64,000 nucleotides of DNA from the NCBI RefSeq assembly GCF_007625155.1, contig NZ_VMNK01000006.1, forward strand, positions 310,001 through 374,000. The letters run 5' to 3'. Position numbers and translations under genes: made by a program. The notes beneath the pieces are model-generated. The model ran no database searches. It saw only the letters and a list, made by a program, of their open reading frames with translations, and was not told where the DNA came from. This DNA is from Denitromonas halophila (GTDB lineage: Bacteria; Pseudomonadota; Gammaproteobacteria; Burkholderiales; Rhodocyclaceae). Shown here piece after piece: positions 9,083 through 17,600 of the stretch (positions are counted from its first letter, which is position 1; every line of letters starts with the position of its first letter).

Positions 9083-9110
9083 ATCTGGGGGCTAGTTGCG
9101 CAATTGCAAG
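9083..9110 (-). promoter_or_regulatory. Candidate sigma-32 (heat-shock) promoter for hslVU
   Basis: On the minus strand CTTGCAA and CCCCCAGAT are separated by 12 bases. This resembles the sigma-32 elements CTTGAA and CCCCATnT, about 80 bases upstream of the hslV start and overlapping the end of the STAS gene. hslVU is a classic heat-shock operon. The match is imperfect in both elements. Confidence 0.4.
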
Positions 9111-10237
9111 CGGGCGACCTGATCGATCCCCATCACACGCAGCAAGGCGGCCACCATGGCATTGACATCCTTGAGGACGATGAGCTTGCCTTGCCCCTGA
9201 AGCTGCGCCAATACATTGAACATGGCGCCGGCCGACACAAAATCGATGCGCCGCAACCGTGCGCAATCGACATCCACCCGCGAACGTTCAGCGGCAAACG
9301 CCGCCAACTGGCGCACCGGCTCGGCGTTGGTGCCCAGCACATCGCCTTCGAGCACGAAGCCGTCGTCCATCTGCACGGCCGTCACCAGCTCGGCCGTGGT
9401 CGAAGCCATCTCGCTGACCGCTTTCGGCTCCCAGGATGGGGGCGACTCTTCAAAGGTAATGGCGTAATCGAGCGCCACTTCTTCAAACGTATCGATGTCG
9501 TCGGTCTGCTGCAGCATGTCGAGCAACAACAACCACATCTGCTGATTTTCTCGTCGGCCCGCCAACACCTGGCCACGCAACATGTTGGCGACCGTGCTCG
9601 CGCCGGACAGACGGATATTGACCGACGCCGCATTGAGGTCGGACATCAAGGTGCGCAACAGCGTACAGCCGGATTCGTCCGCCGAGCGCAAACGCGACAA
9701 ATCAATCTTCACCGCGCCGTTCTTTTTAGCGGCTTCGCGAACCCGCTCAAACTGCTTGGCCACCTGGTCAGTCAAGGCGGTGCCCAGCGCCACCGCAGGT
9801 GCAGCGGTCTTGCCAGCCGCGACGGGCGCATCGGCCACATCCCAGGGCGGCGGGGATTTTTCAAAACTGCGGGCATAGGCGATGACCCGTTCGTCAAACT
9901 CGGCGCGCTTGCCCGTCAGTTTGTAGAGATCAATCAACATCAGCCACACGGGCTCGCCTTGCCCCGGCGTCAGGCCGGTCACAAATTCGCTGAGCACCTG
10001 GGCGGCGAGGTCGTTCTGACCATTGGCATAGAGCACAGCAGCATCTTCGGCCACTCCGGCAAAGGCATCGCCGCCTTCTTGCACTTCGATCTTGCCGGCA
10101 CACTCGGCCAGCGCCCGCGCGACGTCGCCGCCCGCCGAGCCGAAATCCAGCGTCGACAATTCTGAGCGCGGCCCCTTGCTGGCAGCCCCGGCAGATTTGT
10201 TTTTGTGTGAAGACCCTACCAAGATCCCTTCCTCCAT
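9092..10237 (-). CDS. Tandem helical/STAS-domain protein
   Basis: 381 residues. It holds two copies of the same module: a short helical segment (VWLMLIDLYKLTGKRAEFDE...FEKSPPPW near residue 95 and MWLLLLDMLQQTDDIDTFEE...FEESPPSW near 235), followed by a STAS domain (KIDLSRLRSADESGCTLLRTL and DVDCARLRRIDFVSAGAMFNVL). The helical part resembles the TPR-like LxxLYxxxGxxxxFE units of FimV-type proteins. STAS domains bind anti-sigma kinases or nucleotides. S and D residues where regulated anti-sigma antagonists are phosphorylated are present in the second copy (SAGAMF), but no kinase partner is nearby. The role is unknown. Confidence 0.75.
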   Translation of the reverse strand: MEEGILVGSSHKNKSAGAASKGPRSELSTLDFGSAGGDVARALAECAGKIEVQEGGDAFAGVAEDAAVLYANGQNDLAAQVLSEFVTGLTPGQGEPVWLMLIDLYKLTGKRAEFDERVIAYARSFEKSPPPWDVADAPVAAGKTAAPAVALGTALTDQVAKQFERVREAAKKNGAVKIDLSRLRSADESGCTLLRTLMSDLNAASVNIRLSGASTVANMLRGQVLAGRRENQQMWLLLLDMLQQTDDIDTFEEVALDYAITFEESPPSWEPKAVSEMASTTAELVTAVQMDDGFVLEGDVLGTNAEPVRQLAAFAAERSRVDVDCARLRRIDFVSAGAMFNVLAQLQGQGKLIVLKDVNAMVAALLRVMGIDQVARLQLRN

Positions 10238-10498
10238 CTCGGCGATTGCGTAAGCACAGCCCTCGACAACACGACGAACGGGTTATCGGGCATCGGTCTA
10301 TCGCCGCCTTCTCCATCGCGGCAGACCGGGCGCATCGCCTGGGCGCTGAACGCGCCAGACCCGCAGAATAACATCGCGGCACCGCCATGCGACACGGCAA
10401 CTTTTGACTATTGTGCGCCTTCACCACGAAAAGTTTTGTTAAGCATTGCACCAAGTTGCATCGCAACAGCGAGCCCGCTCTCAGCTAAAATGGCGCGC

Positions 10499-10936
10499 AT
10501 GCTCTCTACCGACCCGGCCGCCGCTATCGCCCCAGAATCCTTGATGGCCCGCGTCTATTACGAAGACACCGATGCAGCCGGCGTTGTTTACTACGCCAAT
10601 TACTGGCGCTTCTGCGAACGCGGGCGCACGGAGTGGCTTCGCCGACAGGGCTTCGACCAGCAGCAACTCATGGACGACACCGGCATTGCCTTCGTGGTAC
10701 GCCGGGTGACGGGCGAGTATCTGCGCCCGGCCCGCCTCGACGACACGCTTCAGATCCTGACCTCGGTGTCGACACTCAAGCGCGCCAGCCTCAGTTTTTC
10801 GCAGAAAATTTTGCGCGATGCGGAACTCCTGTTCGAAGCCACAGTCTCTGTGGCCTGCCTGGACACCAAGCGCAACCGGGCCGTCGCCATTCCCGACACC
10901 ATTCGAAAAACACTGACCCCGGGCCAACCGGGCTGA
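10499..10936 (+). CDS. ybgC: Acyl-CoA thioesterase YbgC (hotdog fold)
   Basis: 145 residues from MLSTDPAAAIAPES; an alternative ATG lies 9 bases upstream, and neither has a strong ribosome-binding site. The 4HBT hotdog motif VYYEDTDAAGVVYYANYWRFCERGRTEWLR contains the catalytic aspartate. YbgC hydrolyses short-chain or ACP-linked acyl thioesters and is almost always the first gene of the tol-pal cluster, as here. The stop is 2 bases before tolQ. The 261 bases upstream separate it from the divergent STAS gene and must hold the tol-pal promoter; I see no clear -35/-10 pair. Confidence 0.93.
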   Translation: MLSTDPAAAIAPESLMARVYYEDTDAAGVVYYANYWRFCERGRTEWLRRQGFDQQQLMDDTGIAFVVRRVTGEYLRPARLDDTLQILTSVSTLKRASLSFSQKILRDAELLFEATVSVACLDTKRNRAVAIPDTIRKTLTPGQPG

Positions 10937-10938
10937 CC

Positions 10939-11613
10939 ATGCCAATCACACAAGATCTGTCGATACTTTCCCTCATCGCCGAAGCCAGTCTGCTGGTCAA
11001 GTTGGTGATGGCCCTGCTCGCGGGCCTCTCCTTCATGTCGTGGTACTGGATTTTCCGCAAGTGGTTTTCCATCGGCAGTGCGCGACGAAAGTCGATGGAC
11101 TTCGAACGCAACTTCTGGAGCGGCGGCGATCTGAACGCGCTGTACCAGAGCGCCGGCAACGACCGCCACAACACCGGCCCGATGGAGCGCATTTTCGAAT
11201 CGGGCTACCGCGAGTTCTCCAAGCTGCGCGCTAAAAACGCCGATCACGCCACCGTGGTGGACGGCGCCCGCCGTGCCATGCGCGCCACGTATCAGCGCGA
11301 GGTCGATGAACTCGAAGCCCACCTGGCCTTCCTCGCCTCGGTCGGCTCGGTCTCGCCTTATGTGGGCCTGTTCGGCACCGTGTGGGGCATCATGAACGCC
11401 TTCCGCGGCCTGTCCAACGTCACCTCGGCCACGCTCGCCCATGTGGCCCCCGGCATTGCCGAAGCACTGGTCGCCACCGCCATCGGCCTGTTTGCGGCGA
11501 TCCCCGCCGTGGTCGCCTACAACCGTTTTGCCCACGACATCGACCGCCTGTCGATCCGCCTCGAGAGCTTCATGGAAGAGTTCTCCAACATCCTGCAGCG
11601 TCAGCTGCGTTGA
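10939..11613 (+). CDS. tolQ: Tol-Pal system proton channel subunit TolQ
   Basis: 224 residues, three membrane helices: one near residues 20-40, then LAFLASVGSVSPYVGLFGTVWGIMNAF (about 125-155) and GIAEALVATAIGLFAAIPAVVAYN (about 170-195), the MotA/ExbB signature. TolQ forms the inner-membrane stator with TolR and uses the proton gradient to energise TolA during outer-membrane constriction. The start is chosen at MPITQDLSIL, 2 bases after ybgC. Confidence 0.97.
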   Translation: MPITQDLSILSLIAEASLLVKLVMALLAGLSFMSWYWIFRKWFSIGSARRKSMDFERNFWSGGDLNALYQSAGNDRHNTGPMERIFESGYREFSKLRAKNADHATVVDGARRAMRATYQREVDELEAHLAFLASVGSVSPYVGLFGTVWGIMNAFRGLSNVTSATLAHVAPGIAEALVATAIGLFAAIPAVVAYNRFAHDIDRLSIRLESFMEEFSNILQRQLR

Positions 11614-11631
11614 TCGGGCCGAGGACCTCCC

Positions 11632-12054
11632 ATGCGTGAGCGCCGCCTGATGAACCAGATCAACGTCGTGCCGTACATCGACGTGATGCTGGTGCTGCTC
11701 GTCATCTTCATGGTCACCGCGCCAATGATCCAGACCGGCAGCGTCGAATTGCCCAGCGTCGGCAAGGCCTCGCAGACACCGGTCGAGCCGCTGTATATCG
11801 TCGTCAAAGCCGACGGCAGCGTAGCCTTCCGCGATGCGGCGCAGGAGCCGGTGCCCATGGCGCTCGAGGCCGTCGTTGCACAGCTGCAGCAGATGCAGCA
11901 GGACAATCCGGCCCGTGCCGTACTGATCGCAGGCGATCGCGACGCCCGTTACGATGCCGTATTGAATGTCATGTCGGAGCTGCAAAAGAAGGGCGTCGAC
12001 AAGATCGGCCTGCTCGTGCAGCGCGGCGAACGCGAACCGACCGCCAAACGATGA
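11632..12054 (+). CDS. tolR: Tol-Pal system protein TolR
   Basis: 140 residues: a short cytoplasmic head, one membrane helix (YIDVMLVLLVIFMVTAPM) with the proton-carrying aspartate D17, and a periplasmic ExbD/TolR domain. It pairs with TolQ in the stator. Its stop overlaps the tolA start by 4 bases (ATGA), so the two are translationally coupled. Confidence 0.97.
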   Translation: MRERRLMNQINVVPYIDVMLVLLVIFMVTAPMIQTGSVELPSVGKASQTPVEPLYIVVKADGSVAFRDAAQEPVPMALEAVVAQLQQMQQDNPARAVLIAGDRDARYDAVLNVMSELQKKGVDKIGLLVQRGEREPTAKR

Positions 12055-12905
12055 ACCCGATGCAGGACCGCCCGGAGCCGGGCAAACGCATTTCATTTGT
12101 GCTTGCCGCACTGGTACATCTGGCGCTGGCGGCATTTCTGTTTTTCGGTGTTCGTTGGCAGAGCGAACCGCCGGCGGCCGTTCAGGTTGCGCTGGTCGCG
12201 ATGCCGTCCATGCCCACGCGCGCCGCACCGCCGCCCAAGCCAGCGCCGCCGCCCCCCCAACCCGAGCCAAAGCCTGAGCCAAAACCCGAGCCGAAGCCCG
12301 AACCCAAACCGGAGCCCAAGCCAGAGCCCAAGCCGCCCGAGATCAAGATTCCGGAGAAAAAGCCCGAGCCCAAGAAGCCTGCGCCCAAACCGGAGCCCAA
12401 GCCCGAACCGAAAAAACCGGAGCCGAAGAAGCCCGAGCCCAAGAAACCGGAGCCGAAACCTGAGCCAAAGAAGCCGGAGCCCAAGCCCACGCCAAAGCCC
12501 GAGCCCAAGGTCGACCGCTCCAAAGCGATTGAGGCCCAGCGCATGCAAGAGCTGCTGGCGCTGGATGCGCAGCGTGCCCGCGAATCGGAGATTCTCAAGC
12601 AGGAAATGCAGTCGGCCGCCCGCGGCCGGGCGCTGGACGGCTATATCAACGCAATTCGGGTTAAGGTCCGGGGCAACATCGTGCTGCCGCCAGCGGTCAG
12701 CGGCAATCCGGAAGCGACCTTCATCGTGGACCAACTGCCCGATGGCACGGTGATTGAGGTGCGTTTGAAAAAGAGCACGGGACATGCCGCGCTGGATGAA
12801 GCCATCGAACGCGCCATCCGAAAGTCGAGTCCCTTACCGAAACCCGACGATCAATCTTTGTTTAACCGTACACTAGCATTCACATTTCGCCCGCTCGAAC
12901 AATAA
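12051..12905 (+). CDS. tolA: Cell envelope protein TolA
   Basis: 284 residues. An N-terminal membrane anchor (about 13-35) is followed by a long low-complexity region of PEPKPEPK and [11 protein letters not shown] repeats (about 60-165, DNA 12240-12510), a short helical part ([23 protein letters not shown]) and a C-terminal TonB/TolA domain ([32 protein letters not shown]). TolA spans the periplasm and links the TolQR motor to Pal and TolB. The Pro/Lys-rich spacer replaces the long alpha-helix of E. coli TolA. The repeats make length changes between strains likely. Confidence 0.95.
   Translation: MNPMQDRPEPGKRISFVLAALVHLALAAFLFFGVRWQSEPPAAVQVALVAMPSMPTRAAPPPKPAPPPPQPEPKPEPKPEPKPEPKPEPKPEPKPPEIKIPEKKPEPKKPAPKPEPKPEPKKPEPKKPEPKKPEPKPEPKKPEPKPTPKPEPKVDRSKAIEAQRMQELLALDAQRARESEILKQEMQSAARGRALDGYINAIRVKVRGNIVLPPAVSGNPEATFIVDQLPDGTVIEVRLKKSTGHAALDEAIERAIRKSSPLPKPDDQSLFNRTLAFTFRPLEQ
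12240..12515 (+). repeat. PEPK-coding low-complexity repeat inside tolA
   Basis: Degenerate 6- to 12-base units encode alternating Pro-Glu-Pro-Lys. The repeat stays in frame with tolA and is the spacer of the protein, not a separate element. Confidence 0.85.
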
Positions 12906-12942
12906 AAAGGGATCGGTATAATCCGCCCGGGAACCAGAGACG

Positions 12943-14220
12943 ATGAAACTGACTGATTTGTTTCGATATTTGCTGATCACACTGCTCGCCGCCACCGCCC
13001 TGTCGGCGCGGGCACAGCTGTCGATCGAGATTACCGGCGCCGGCGCCAACCGCTTTCCGGTGGCCATTGCGGTCATGGAAGGCGAGTCGCAGCTGCCCCG
13101 CGGCGTGACCGATGTGGTGCGCAGCGATCTGGAGCGCAGCGGCCTGTTTTCGCTGGTCGAGATGGGGCCCAAGCCCATCGGCGAAACGGTCATGCCCGAT
13201 TTTGCCTACCTGCGCACCCGCGGCGCTGACGCGATCGCGGTCGGCACCGTAGTGCCCGCCCAAAGCGGCAAGTACGAGTTGCGCATGCGCCTCTACGACA
13301 CGCGCCAGGAAGCCCAGCTCGACGCCCTCACGCTGACCATGACCCCCGCCCAGTACCGGATCACCGGCCACAAGATTGCGGACATCATTTATGAGCGCAT
13401 CACCGGGCTCAAAGGCGTGTTCTCCACGCAGATCGCCTATGTGGTGAAGTCCGGCAAGCAATACAAATTGCAGATCGCCGACTCCGACGGCGCCAACCCG
13501 CAGACCGCGCTGGCCTCCAACGAGCCGATCATTTCGCCCTCGTGGTCGCCCGACGGCTCCCGCCTGGCCTATGTTTCCTTCGAGGCCAAGAAGCCGGTCG
13601 TGTATGTACACACCCTGGCCACCGGCCTGCGCGCGGTGGCGGCCAACTTCAAGGGGTCGAACTCGGCGCCGTCATGGTCGCCGGACGGCAACCGCCTCGC
13701 GGTGGTGCTGACCAAGGACGGGCTGTCGCAGATGTACACCGTCAATCCCGACGGCTCGGGCGTCACCCGCCTGGCCAGCTCGTCGAGCATCGACACCGAA
13801 CCGGCCTTCAGCCACGATGGTCAGTGGATCTACTTCACCTCCGACCGCGGCGGCAGCCCGCAGATCTACCGGATCTCCACCCAGGGCGGTCGCGCCGAGC
13901 GCGTCACCTTCGAGGGCAGCTACAACGTCACACCGCGCCCCTCGCCCGATGGCCAGACCATGAGCTACATCGCGCGGACGGCCAACGGCTTCCAGATCGC
14001 GATCATGGATGTCGCCACACGCCAGTTTGCCATCCTGACCGACACCGGTCGGGATGAATCACCCAGCTTTGCGCCCAACAGCCGCATGATTCTCTACGCA
14101 ACAGAGATCGGTGGTCGCGGGGTGCTTGCCGCTGTTTCGTCCGACGGGCGAATCAAGCAACGTCTCTCGGTCCAGGCCGCCGACGTGCGTGAACCCGCCT
14201 GGGGACCTTTGCCCCGCTAG
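12943..14220 (+). CDS. tolB: Tol-Pal system beta-propeller protein TolB
   Basis: 425 residues: a signal peptide (to about ARA/Q), an N-terminal TolB domain (about 25-165), then repeated PD40-type blades with SPSWSPDGSRLAYVS, APSWSPDGNRLAVVL, PAFSHDGQWIYFTSDRGG and RPSPDGQTMSYIA. It is the periplasmic hub of the Tol-Pal system and binds Pal. It lies 37 bases after tolA and before pal, the usual order. Confidence 0.97.
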   Translation: MKLTDLFRYLLITLLAATALSARAQLSIEITGAGANRFPVAIAVMEGESQLPRGVTDVVRSDLERSGLFSLVEMGPKPIGETVMPDFAYLRTRGADAIAVGTVVPAQSGKYELRMRLYDTRQEAQLDALTLTMTPAQYRITGHKIADIIYERITGLKGVFSTQIAYVVKSGKQYKLQIADSDGANPQTALASNEPIISPSWSPDGSRLAYVSFEAKKPVVYVHTLATGLRAVAANFKGSNSAPSWSPDGNRLAVVLTKDGLSQMYTVNPDGSGVTRLASSSSIDTEPAFSHDGQWIYFTSDRGGSPQIYRISTQGGRAERVTFEGSYNVTPRPSPDGQTMSYIARTANGFQIAIMDVATRQFAILTDTGRDESPSFAPNSRMILYATEIGGRGVLAAVSSDGRIKQRLSVQAADVREPAWGPLPR

Positions 14221-14258
14221 CGGATCGCTAGTATTTTATGACTCAAGGAGTCTGTTCA

Positions 14259-14789
14259 ATGCGTTACCCCCTCGCCGCCTCCATGCTCGCTCTTGCCTTG
14301 CTGGCAGGCTGCTCGAGCACCCCGATGACCGCCGACCAGGGCGCCTCGGTTGAAGACCGTACCGCGTCGTCTGCCGGTACGATCCCGACCGTGCGTCCGG
14401 ATCAGATGCAAGGTGCTGGTCTGGCCGCCCTGCGCGACCCGAACAACATCCTGTCCAAACGCGCCATCATGTTTGACTACGACAGCTTCACCATCCGCGG
14501 CGAATTCATGCCGCTGGTTGAAGCCCACGGCCGCTTCCTGGCTGCCAACCCGCAGATGAAAATGCTCATCCAGGGTAGCGCCGACGAGCGCGGCAGCCGC
14601 GAGTACAACCTCGCCCTGGGCCAGAAGCGTTCTGACGCGGTCAAGAAATCGCTGATGCTGCTTGGCGCCAAGGAAGGCCAGATTGAATCGGTCAGCCTGG
14701 GTGAAGAGAAGCCGCAGTGCACCGAGCGCAACGAAGCCTGCTACGCCGAAAACCGTCGTGGCGAAATGCTCTACGCTGGAGAGTTCTGA
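14259..14789 (+). CDS. pal: Peptidoglycan-associated lipoprotein Pal
   Basis: 176 residues from MRYPLAASMLALALLAGC with the lipidated cysteine at C18. The start is preceded by AAGGAG, which decides it over an earlier in-frame ATG. The C-terminal OmpA-like domain (IMFDYDSFTIRGEF...IQGSADERGSREYNLALGQKRSDAV) binds meso-diaminopimelate of peptidoglycan and so ties the outer membrane to the cell wall. Confidence 0.97.
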   Translation: MRYPLAASMLALALLAGCSSTPMTADQGASVEDRTASSAGTIPTVRPDQMQGAGLAALRDPNNILSKRAIMFDYDSFTIRGEFMPLVEAHGRFLAANPQMKMLIQGSADERGSREYNLALGQKRSDAVKKSLMLLGAKEGQIESVSLGEEKPQCTERNEACYAENRRGEMLYAGEF

Positions 14790-15505
14790 TGATGCGGCCG
14801 GCCCCCTGGATTGCACTGCTTGCAGCGCTGCTCACGTGGCCGGCACATGCTGGCTTGTTTGACGACGCCGAAGCGCGCAAGGAGATCATGCGCATTCGCG
14901 ATGATCACACCGCGCGCCTCGACGCCCTCGAATCCAGCTCACGCGCAACGCTGCAGCTGGCCAACCAGATCGAGGCCATGAAGGCCGAGGTGGCCCGGCT
15001 GCGCGGCGATGTCGAGCTGCTGATGCACGACATGGAATCGGTCAAGAAGCGCCAGCAAGACTTCTATGTCGACCTCGACGCACGCCTGCGCACACTGGAA
15101 TCCGGCGCAGCCGGCCCCGCCGCGCAGATTGATCCCGCGGCAGAGTCGCGCGACTACGAGAACGCACTGAACCTGCTCAAGAGCGGCAAGTACGCCGAAG
15201 CGGCCACAGCCTTCGACACTTTCGTGACCACCTACGCCGGCAGCAGTTTCCTGCCCAGCGCCCACTTCTGGGCCGGCAGCGCCGCCTTGCAGGCCAAGGA
15301 CATCGCCCGCGCCACGCAGCACTTCAACACCGTGGTCAACCAGTGGCCGCAGGACGCCCGCGCGCCCGACGCCCTGCTCGGCGTCGCCAACTGCCAACGT
15401 GCCATGGGCGAGCGTCGCCTGGAGCAGAACACGCTCAAAGCCGTGATCAGCCAGTACCCGGACAGCGCTGCCGCCAAATCGGCCAAGCAGCGCCTGGGCA
15501 GCTGA
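14789..15505 (+). CDS. cpoB: Cell division coordinator CpoB (YbgF)
   Basis: 238 residues from MMRPAPWIALLAALLTWPAHA, a cleavable signal peptide. The ATG overlaps the pal stop (TGATG). An N-terminal coiled coil (about residues 24-115, with heptads in LQLANQIEAMKAEVARLRGDVELL) is the TolA-binding trimerisation region. C-terminal TPRs (YENALNLLKSGKYAEAATAFDTFV, AHFWAGSAALQAKDIARATQHF) follow. CpoB links PBP1B-type synthesis to Tol-driven constriction. Confidence 0.94.
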   Translation: MMRPAPWIALLAALLTWPAHAGLFDDAEARKEIMRIRDDHTARLDALESSSRATLQLANQIEAMKAEVARLRGDVELLMHDMESVKKRQQDFYVDLDARLRTLESGAAGPAAQIDPAAESRDYENALNLLKSGKYAEAATAFDTFVTTYAGSSFLPSAHFWAGSAALQAKDIARATQHFNTVVNQWPQDARAPDALLGVANCQRAMGERRLEQNTLKAVISQYPDSAAAKSAKQRLGS

Positions 15506-15512
15506 CCCGCGC

Positions 15513-16172
15513 ATGAGCACGCGACAGACCGTCACCCGGCTGCGGGTGACGGAAATCTTCGCATCCGTACAGGGCGAAGCCTCTCGCGCCGGTCTGCCCA
15601 CGGTGTTTGTCCGCCTCACCGGCTGCCCGCTGCGCTGCGTGTGGTGTGACACCGAGTACGCCTTCAACGGCGGCCAGACACGCGATCTGAGCACCATCCT
15701 CGACGAAATCGCCAGCCACGGCCTGCACCACATCTGCGTGACCGGCGGCGAACCCCTCGCCCAGAAAGGCTGCCTCGATCTGCTCACCGCGCTGTGCGAC
15801 GCCGGCTACGACGTGTCGCTCGAAACCAGCGGCGCGCTCGACATCGCCACCGTCGACCCGCGCGTCAGCCGCATCATGGATCTCAAGGCGCCCGGCTCCG
15901 GCGAGGCCGACAAAAACCGCTGGGACAACCTGCCCCAACTCACCGCCCGCGACGAGCTGAAAATCGTCATCGCCAACGCCGATGACTACGCCTGGGCCTG
16001 CGAACAGCTCACGACGCATGCGCTCGCCGCACGCTGCCCGGTGCTGTTCTCACCGGTCGCCGGCGAACTCGCCCCGGCCGACCTGGCCGAATGGATCGTG
16101 CGTGACCGCCTGCCGGTCCGCTTTCAAATGCAACTGCACAAAGTGCTGTGGGCCGACGCCCGCGGCAAATAA
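15513..16172 (+). CDS. queE: 7-carboxy-7-deazaguanine synthase QueE
   Basis: 219 residues. A radical-SAM enzyme making the 7-deazaguanine ring of preQ0 for queuosine. The cluster-binding motif is CPLRCVWC (Cx3Cx2C), preceded by the substrate-side [24 protein letters not shown] and followed by VTGGEPLAQ. It directly follows cpoB and precedes queC, a common betaproteobacterial order at the end of tol-pal. Confidence 0.96.
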   Translation: MSTRQTVTRLRVTEIFASVQGEASRAGLPTVFVRLTGCPLRCVWCDTEYAFNGGQTRDLSTILDEIASHGLHHICVTGGEPLAQKGCLDLLTALCDAGYDVSLETSGALDIATVDPRVSRIMDLKAPGSGEADKNRWDNLPQLTARDELKIVIANADDYAWACEQLTTHALAARCPVLFSPVAGELAPADLAEWIVRDRLPVRFQMQLHKVLWADARGK

Positions 16173-16177
16173 CGCTC

Positions 16178-16906
16178 ATGACTGAAACCACCGAAACGCC
16201 GCCGCGCCGCGCCGTCGTCCTGCTCTCTGGCGGACTCGACTCTGCCACCTGCCTGGCCATCGCCCGCGAACAAGGTTTCGAATGCTATGCCCTGTCCGTC
16301 GCCTACGGCCAGCGCCACGCCGCCGAGCTGACCGCCTCCAAGCGTGTCGCCGACAGCCTCGGCGCAGCCGAGCACCGCCTCGCCCGCGTCGGCCTCGGCC
16401 AGTTTGGCGGCTCGGCACTGACCGACCCCACCATCGACATCCCGCTCGACGATCGCCAGACCGCCTCGCCCATCCCGGTCACCTACGTCCCCGCACGCAA
16501 CACCGTGATGCTCTCCATCGCGCTGGCCTGGGCCGAAGTCCTCGGGGCAAACGACATCTTCGTCGGCGTCAACGCCGTCGACTACTCCGGCTACCCCGAC
16601 TGCCGCCCCGAATACATCAAAGCCTTCGAAACCATGGCCAACCTCGCCACCAAGGTCGGCGTCGAGGGCGAGCGCATGAGCATCCACGCCCCGCTCATCG
16701 AGCTGAGCAAGGCCGACATCATTCGGCGCGGCACGACGCTCGGCGTCGACTACAGCCAGACCGTCACCTGCTACCAGGCCGACGACACCGGACGCGCCTG
16801 CGGCCGCTGCGAAGCCTGCCGCCTGCGCCGAGCCGGCTTCCTCGACGCCGGCGTTGACGACCCGACCCGCTACGCCAACGGCAAACCTCCCGAATTATCT
16901 GCCTGA
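16178..16906 (+). CDS. queC: 7-cyano-7-deazaguanine synthase QueC
   Basis: 242 residues from [11 protein letters not shown], 5 bases after the queE stop. It converts 7-carboxy-7-deazaguanine to preQ0 using ATP and ammonia. The PP-loop [13 protein letters not shown] near residue 15 and the C-terminal zinc site [20 protein letters not shown] are present. With queE it supplies the queuosine precursor; queD and queF are not in this window. Confidence 0.96.
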   Translation: MTETTETPPRRAVVLLSGGLDSATCLAIAREQGFECYALSVAYGQRHAAELTASKRVADSLGAAEHRLARVGLGQFGGSALTDPTIDIPLDDRQTASPIPVTYVPARNTVMLSIALAWAEVLGANDIFVGVNAVDYSGYPDCRPEYIKAFETMANLATKVGVEGERMSIHAPLIELSKADIIRRGTTLGVDYSQTVTCYQADDTGRACGRCEACRLRRAGFLDAGVDDPTRYANGKPPELSA

Positions 16907-16911
16907 TCGGC

Positions 16912-16940
16912 TTGACACACCCCAGATCGGTTACTATAAT
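16912..16940 (+). promoter_or_regulatory. Consensus sigma-70 promoter of tRNA-Lys
   Basis: TTGACA (16912-16917) and TATAAT (16935-16940) are both exact consensus hexamers with the ideal 17-base spacer. The predicted start is near 16947, 8 bases before the tRNA. It lies just after the queC stop. Confidence 0.92.
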
Positions 16941-16954
16941 TCGCGCTTCCTTTC

Positions 16955-17030
16955 GGGTCGTTAGCTCAGTTGGTAGAGCAGCGGACTTTTAATCCGTTGG
17001 TCGCGTGTTCGAGCCACGCACGGCCTACCA
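16955..17030 (+). tRNA. tRNA-Lys (anticodon UUU)
   Basis: 76 bases with CCA encoded at 17028-17030. The acceptor stem pairs GGGTCGT with ACGGCCT (one G-U at the end). The D-arm is GCTCAGTTGGTAGAGC, and the anticodon arm has stem GCGGA/TCCGT with loop CTTTTAA (UUU). The T-arm is CGTGTTCGAGCCACG. It has its own promoter and terminator, so it is a single-gene transcription unit. Confidence 0.97.
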
Positions 17031-17037
17031 GGACACC

Positions 17038-17066
17038 AAGGGCCCAGTCGCAAGACTGGGCCCTTT
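17038..17066 (+). terminator. Terminator of tRNA-Lys
   Basis: AAGGGCCCAGTC-GCAA-GACTGGGCCCTT: a 12-bp stem closed by a stable GCAA tetraloop, starting 8 bases after the CCA end and followed by T-rich CCGTTTTTG. Confidence 0.9.
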
Positions 17067-17368
17067 CCGTTTTTGCCGTCCCATCTCCCCTTCCTTGCGT
17101 TTGTCCGCGCGGCGAATCACTCGCGCCAGCCATGACGGCGATGTCGTCATGCCGCTTTCCCGTCCCCGGCCAACCCGCCTGCACGACGTGCCCCCCCCCT
17201 TTCCGCACCAGCATGAACGCCACCGACGCTCGCGATAGGCGCCGGTACGTCGCGGCACGGTTGTCGCCATCGCCATGCTGGACACACTGCAACCCGACCA
17301 TCTGAAACACGCCAAACTTCCGTAGCACGTAATCGCCCGTCCCGACAAAGCAGCGCGCCGCCACTTGC
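17067..17368. other. Non-coding stretch, no gene supported
   Basis: Three frames on each strand give only short readings without recognisable motifs or ribosome-binding sites. I see no RNA gene or repeat. The right end runs into the regulatory sites at 17369-17410. Confidence 0.6.
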
Positions 17369-17382
17369 TTGACCAGCATCAA
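17369..17382 (+). promoter_or_regulatory. FNR/Dnr-type activator box
   Basis: TTGACCAGCATCAA matches the FNR/ANR/DNR consensus TTGAT-N4-ATCAA at 9 of 10 positions. Its centre (17375.5) is 41.5 bases upstream of a start predicted from the TATAGA -10 candidate at 17405-17410, the classic class II activator position. The regulator itself is not in the window. Confidence 0.75.
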
Positions 17383-17404
17383 AGATGTATTGTGAACACA
17401 TCTT
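17382..17404 (+). promoter_or_regulatory. NsrR-type operator
   Basis: Half-sites AAGATGTATTG and GAACACATCTT are separated by one base, giving the 11-1-11 layout of NsrR operators (half-site AAGATGYATTT). 9 of 11 positions pair as an inverted repeat, and the symmetry extends one further A/T pair on each side. It lies between the FNR-type box and the -10 candidate, where a bound repressor would block RNA polymerase. The nsrR gene itself is at 21996-22505. Confidence 0.8.
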
Positions 17405-17410
17405 TATAGA
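17405..17410 (+). promoter_or_regulatory. Candidate -10 element of the oxidase cluster
   Basis: TATAGA lies immediately after the NsrR operator. A start about 7 bases downstream (near 17417) would leave a 5' leader of roughly 184 bases before the first gene at 17601. It is inferred from position relative to the FNR-type box. Confidence 0.45.
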
Positions 17411-17600
17411 GGCAGAGATCATTTCCTGTCGCGAAAGCTCCGCTGCGCCAGCACCAAAACCATTTCATCGTTACTTAAAACATGCATTCCATCAGCCATC
17501 TTTCACACCGGCATGCAGCCGCAACAACCGGCCATGCGCCGTATTCGGTCGTCGCACGGTGGCACGCTGGATTCAACCCCAACCAAGAGCCCACCTGTCC

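Noticed and set aside
12051-12905. Gene labelled TonB instead of TolA
   Set aside because: The Pro/Lys-rich spacer resembles TonB, but the position between tolR and tolB and the C-terminal domain support TolA.
16966-17382. Leftward reading covering tRNA-Lys and the following gap
   Set aside because: It runs through the tRNA and its terminator; no motif or ribosome-binding site.
17385-17600. 72-codon N-terminal extension of the CcoN-like protein
   Set aside because: It starts inside the NsrR-type operator, has no ribosome-binding site, and does not look like oxidase sequence; the ATG at 17601 is used.
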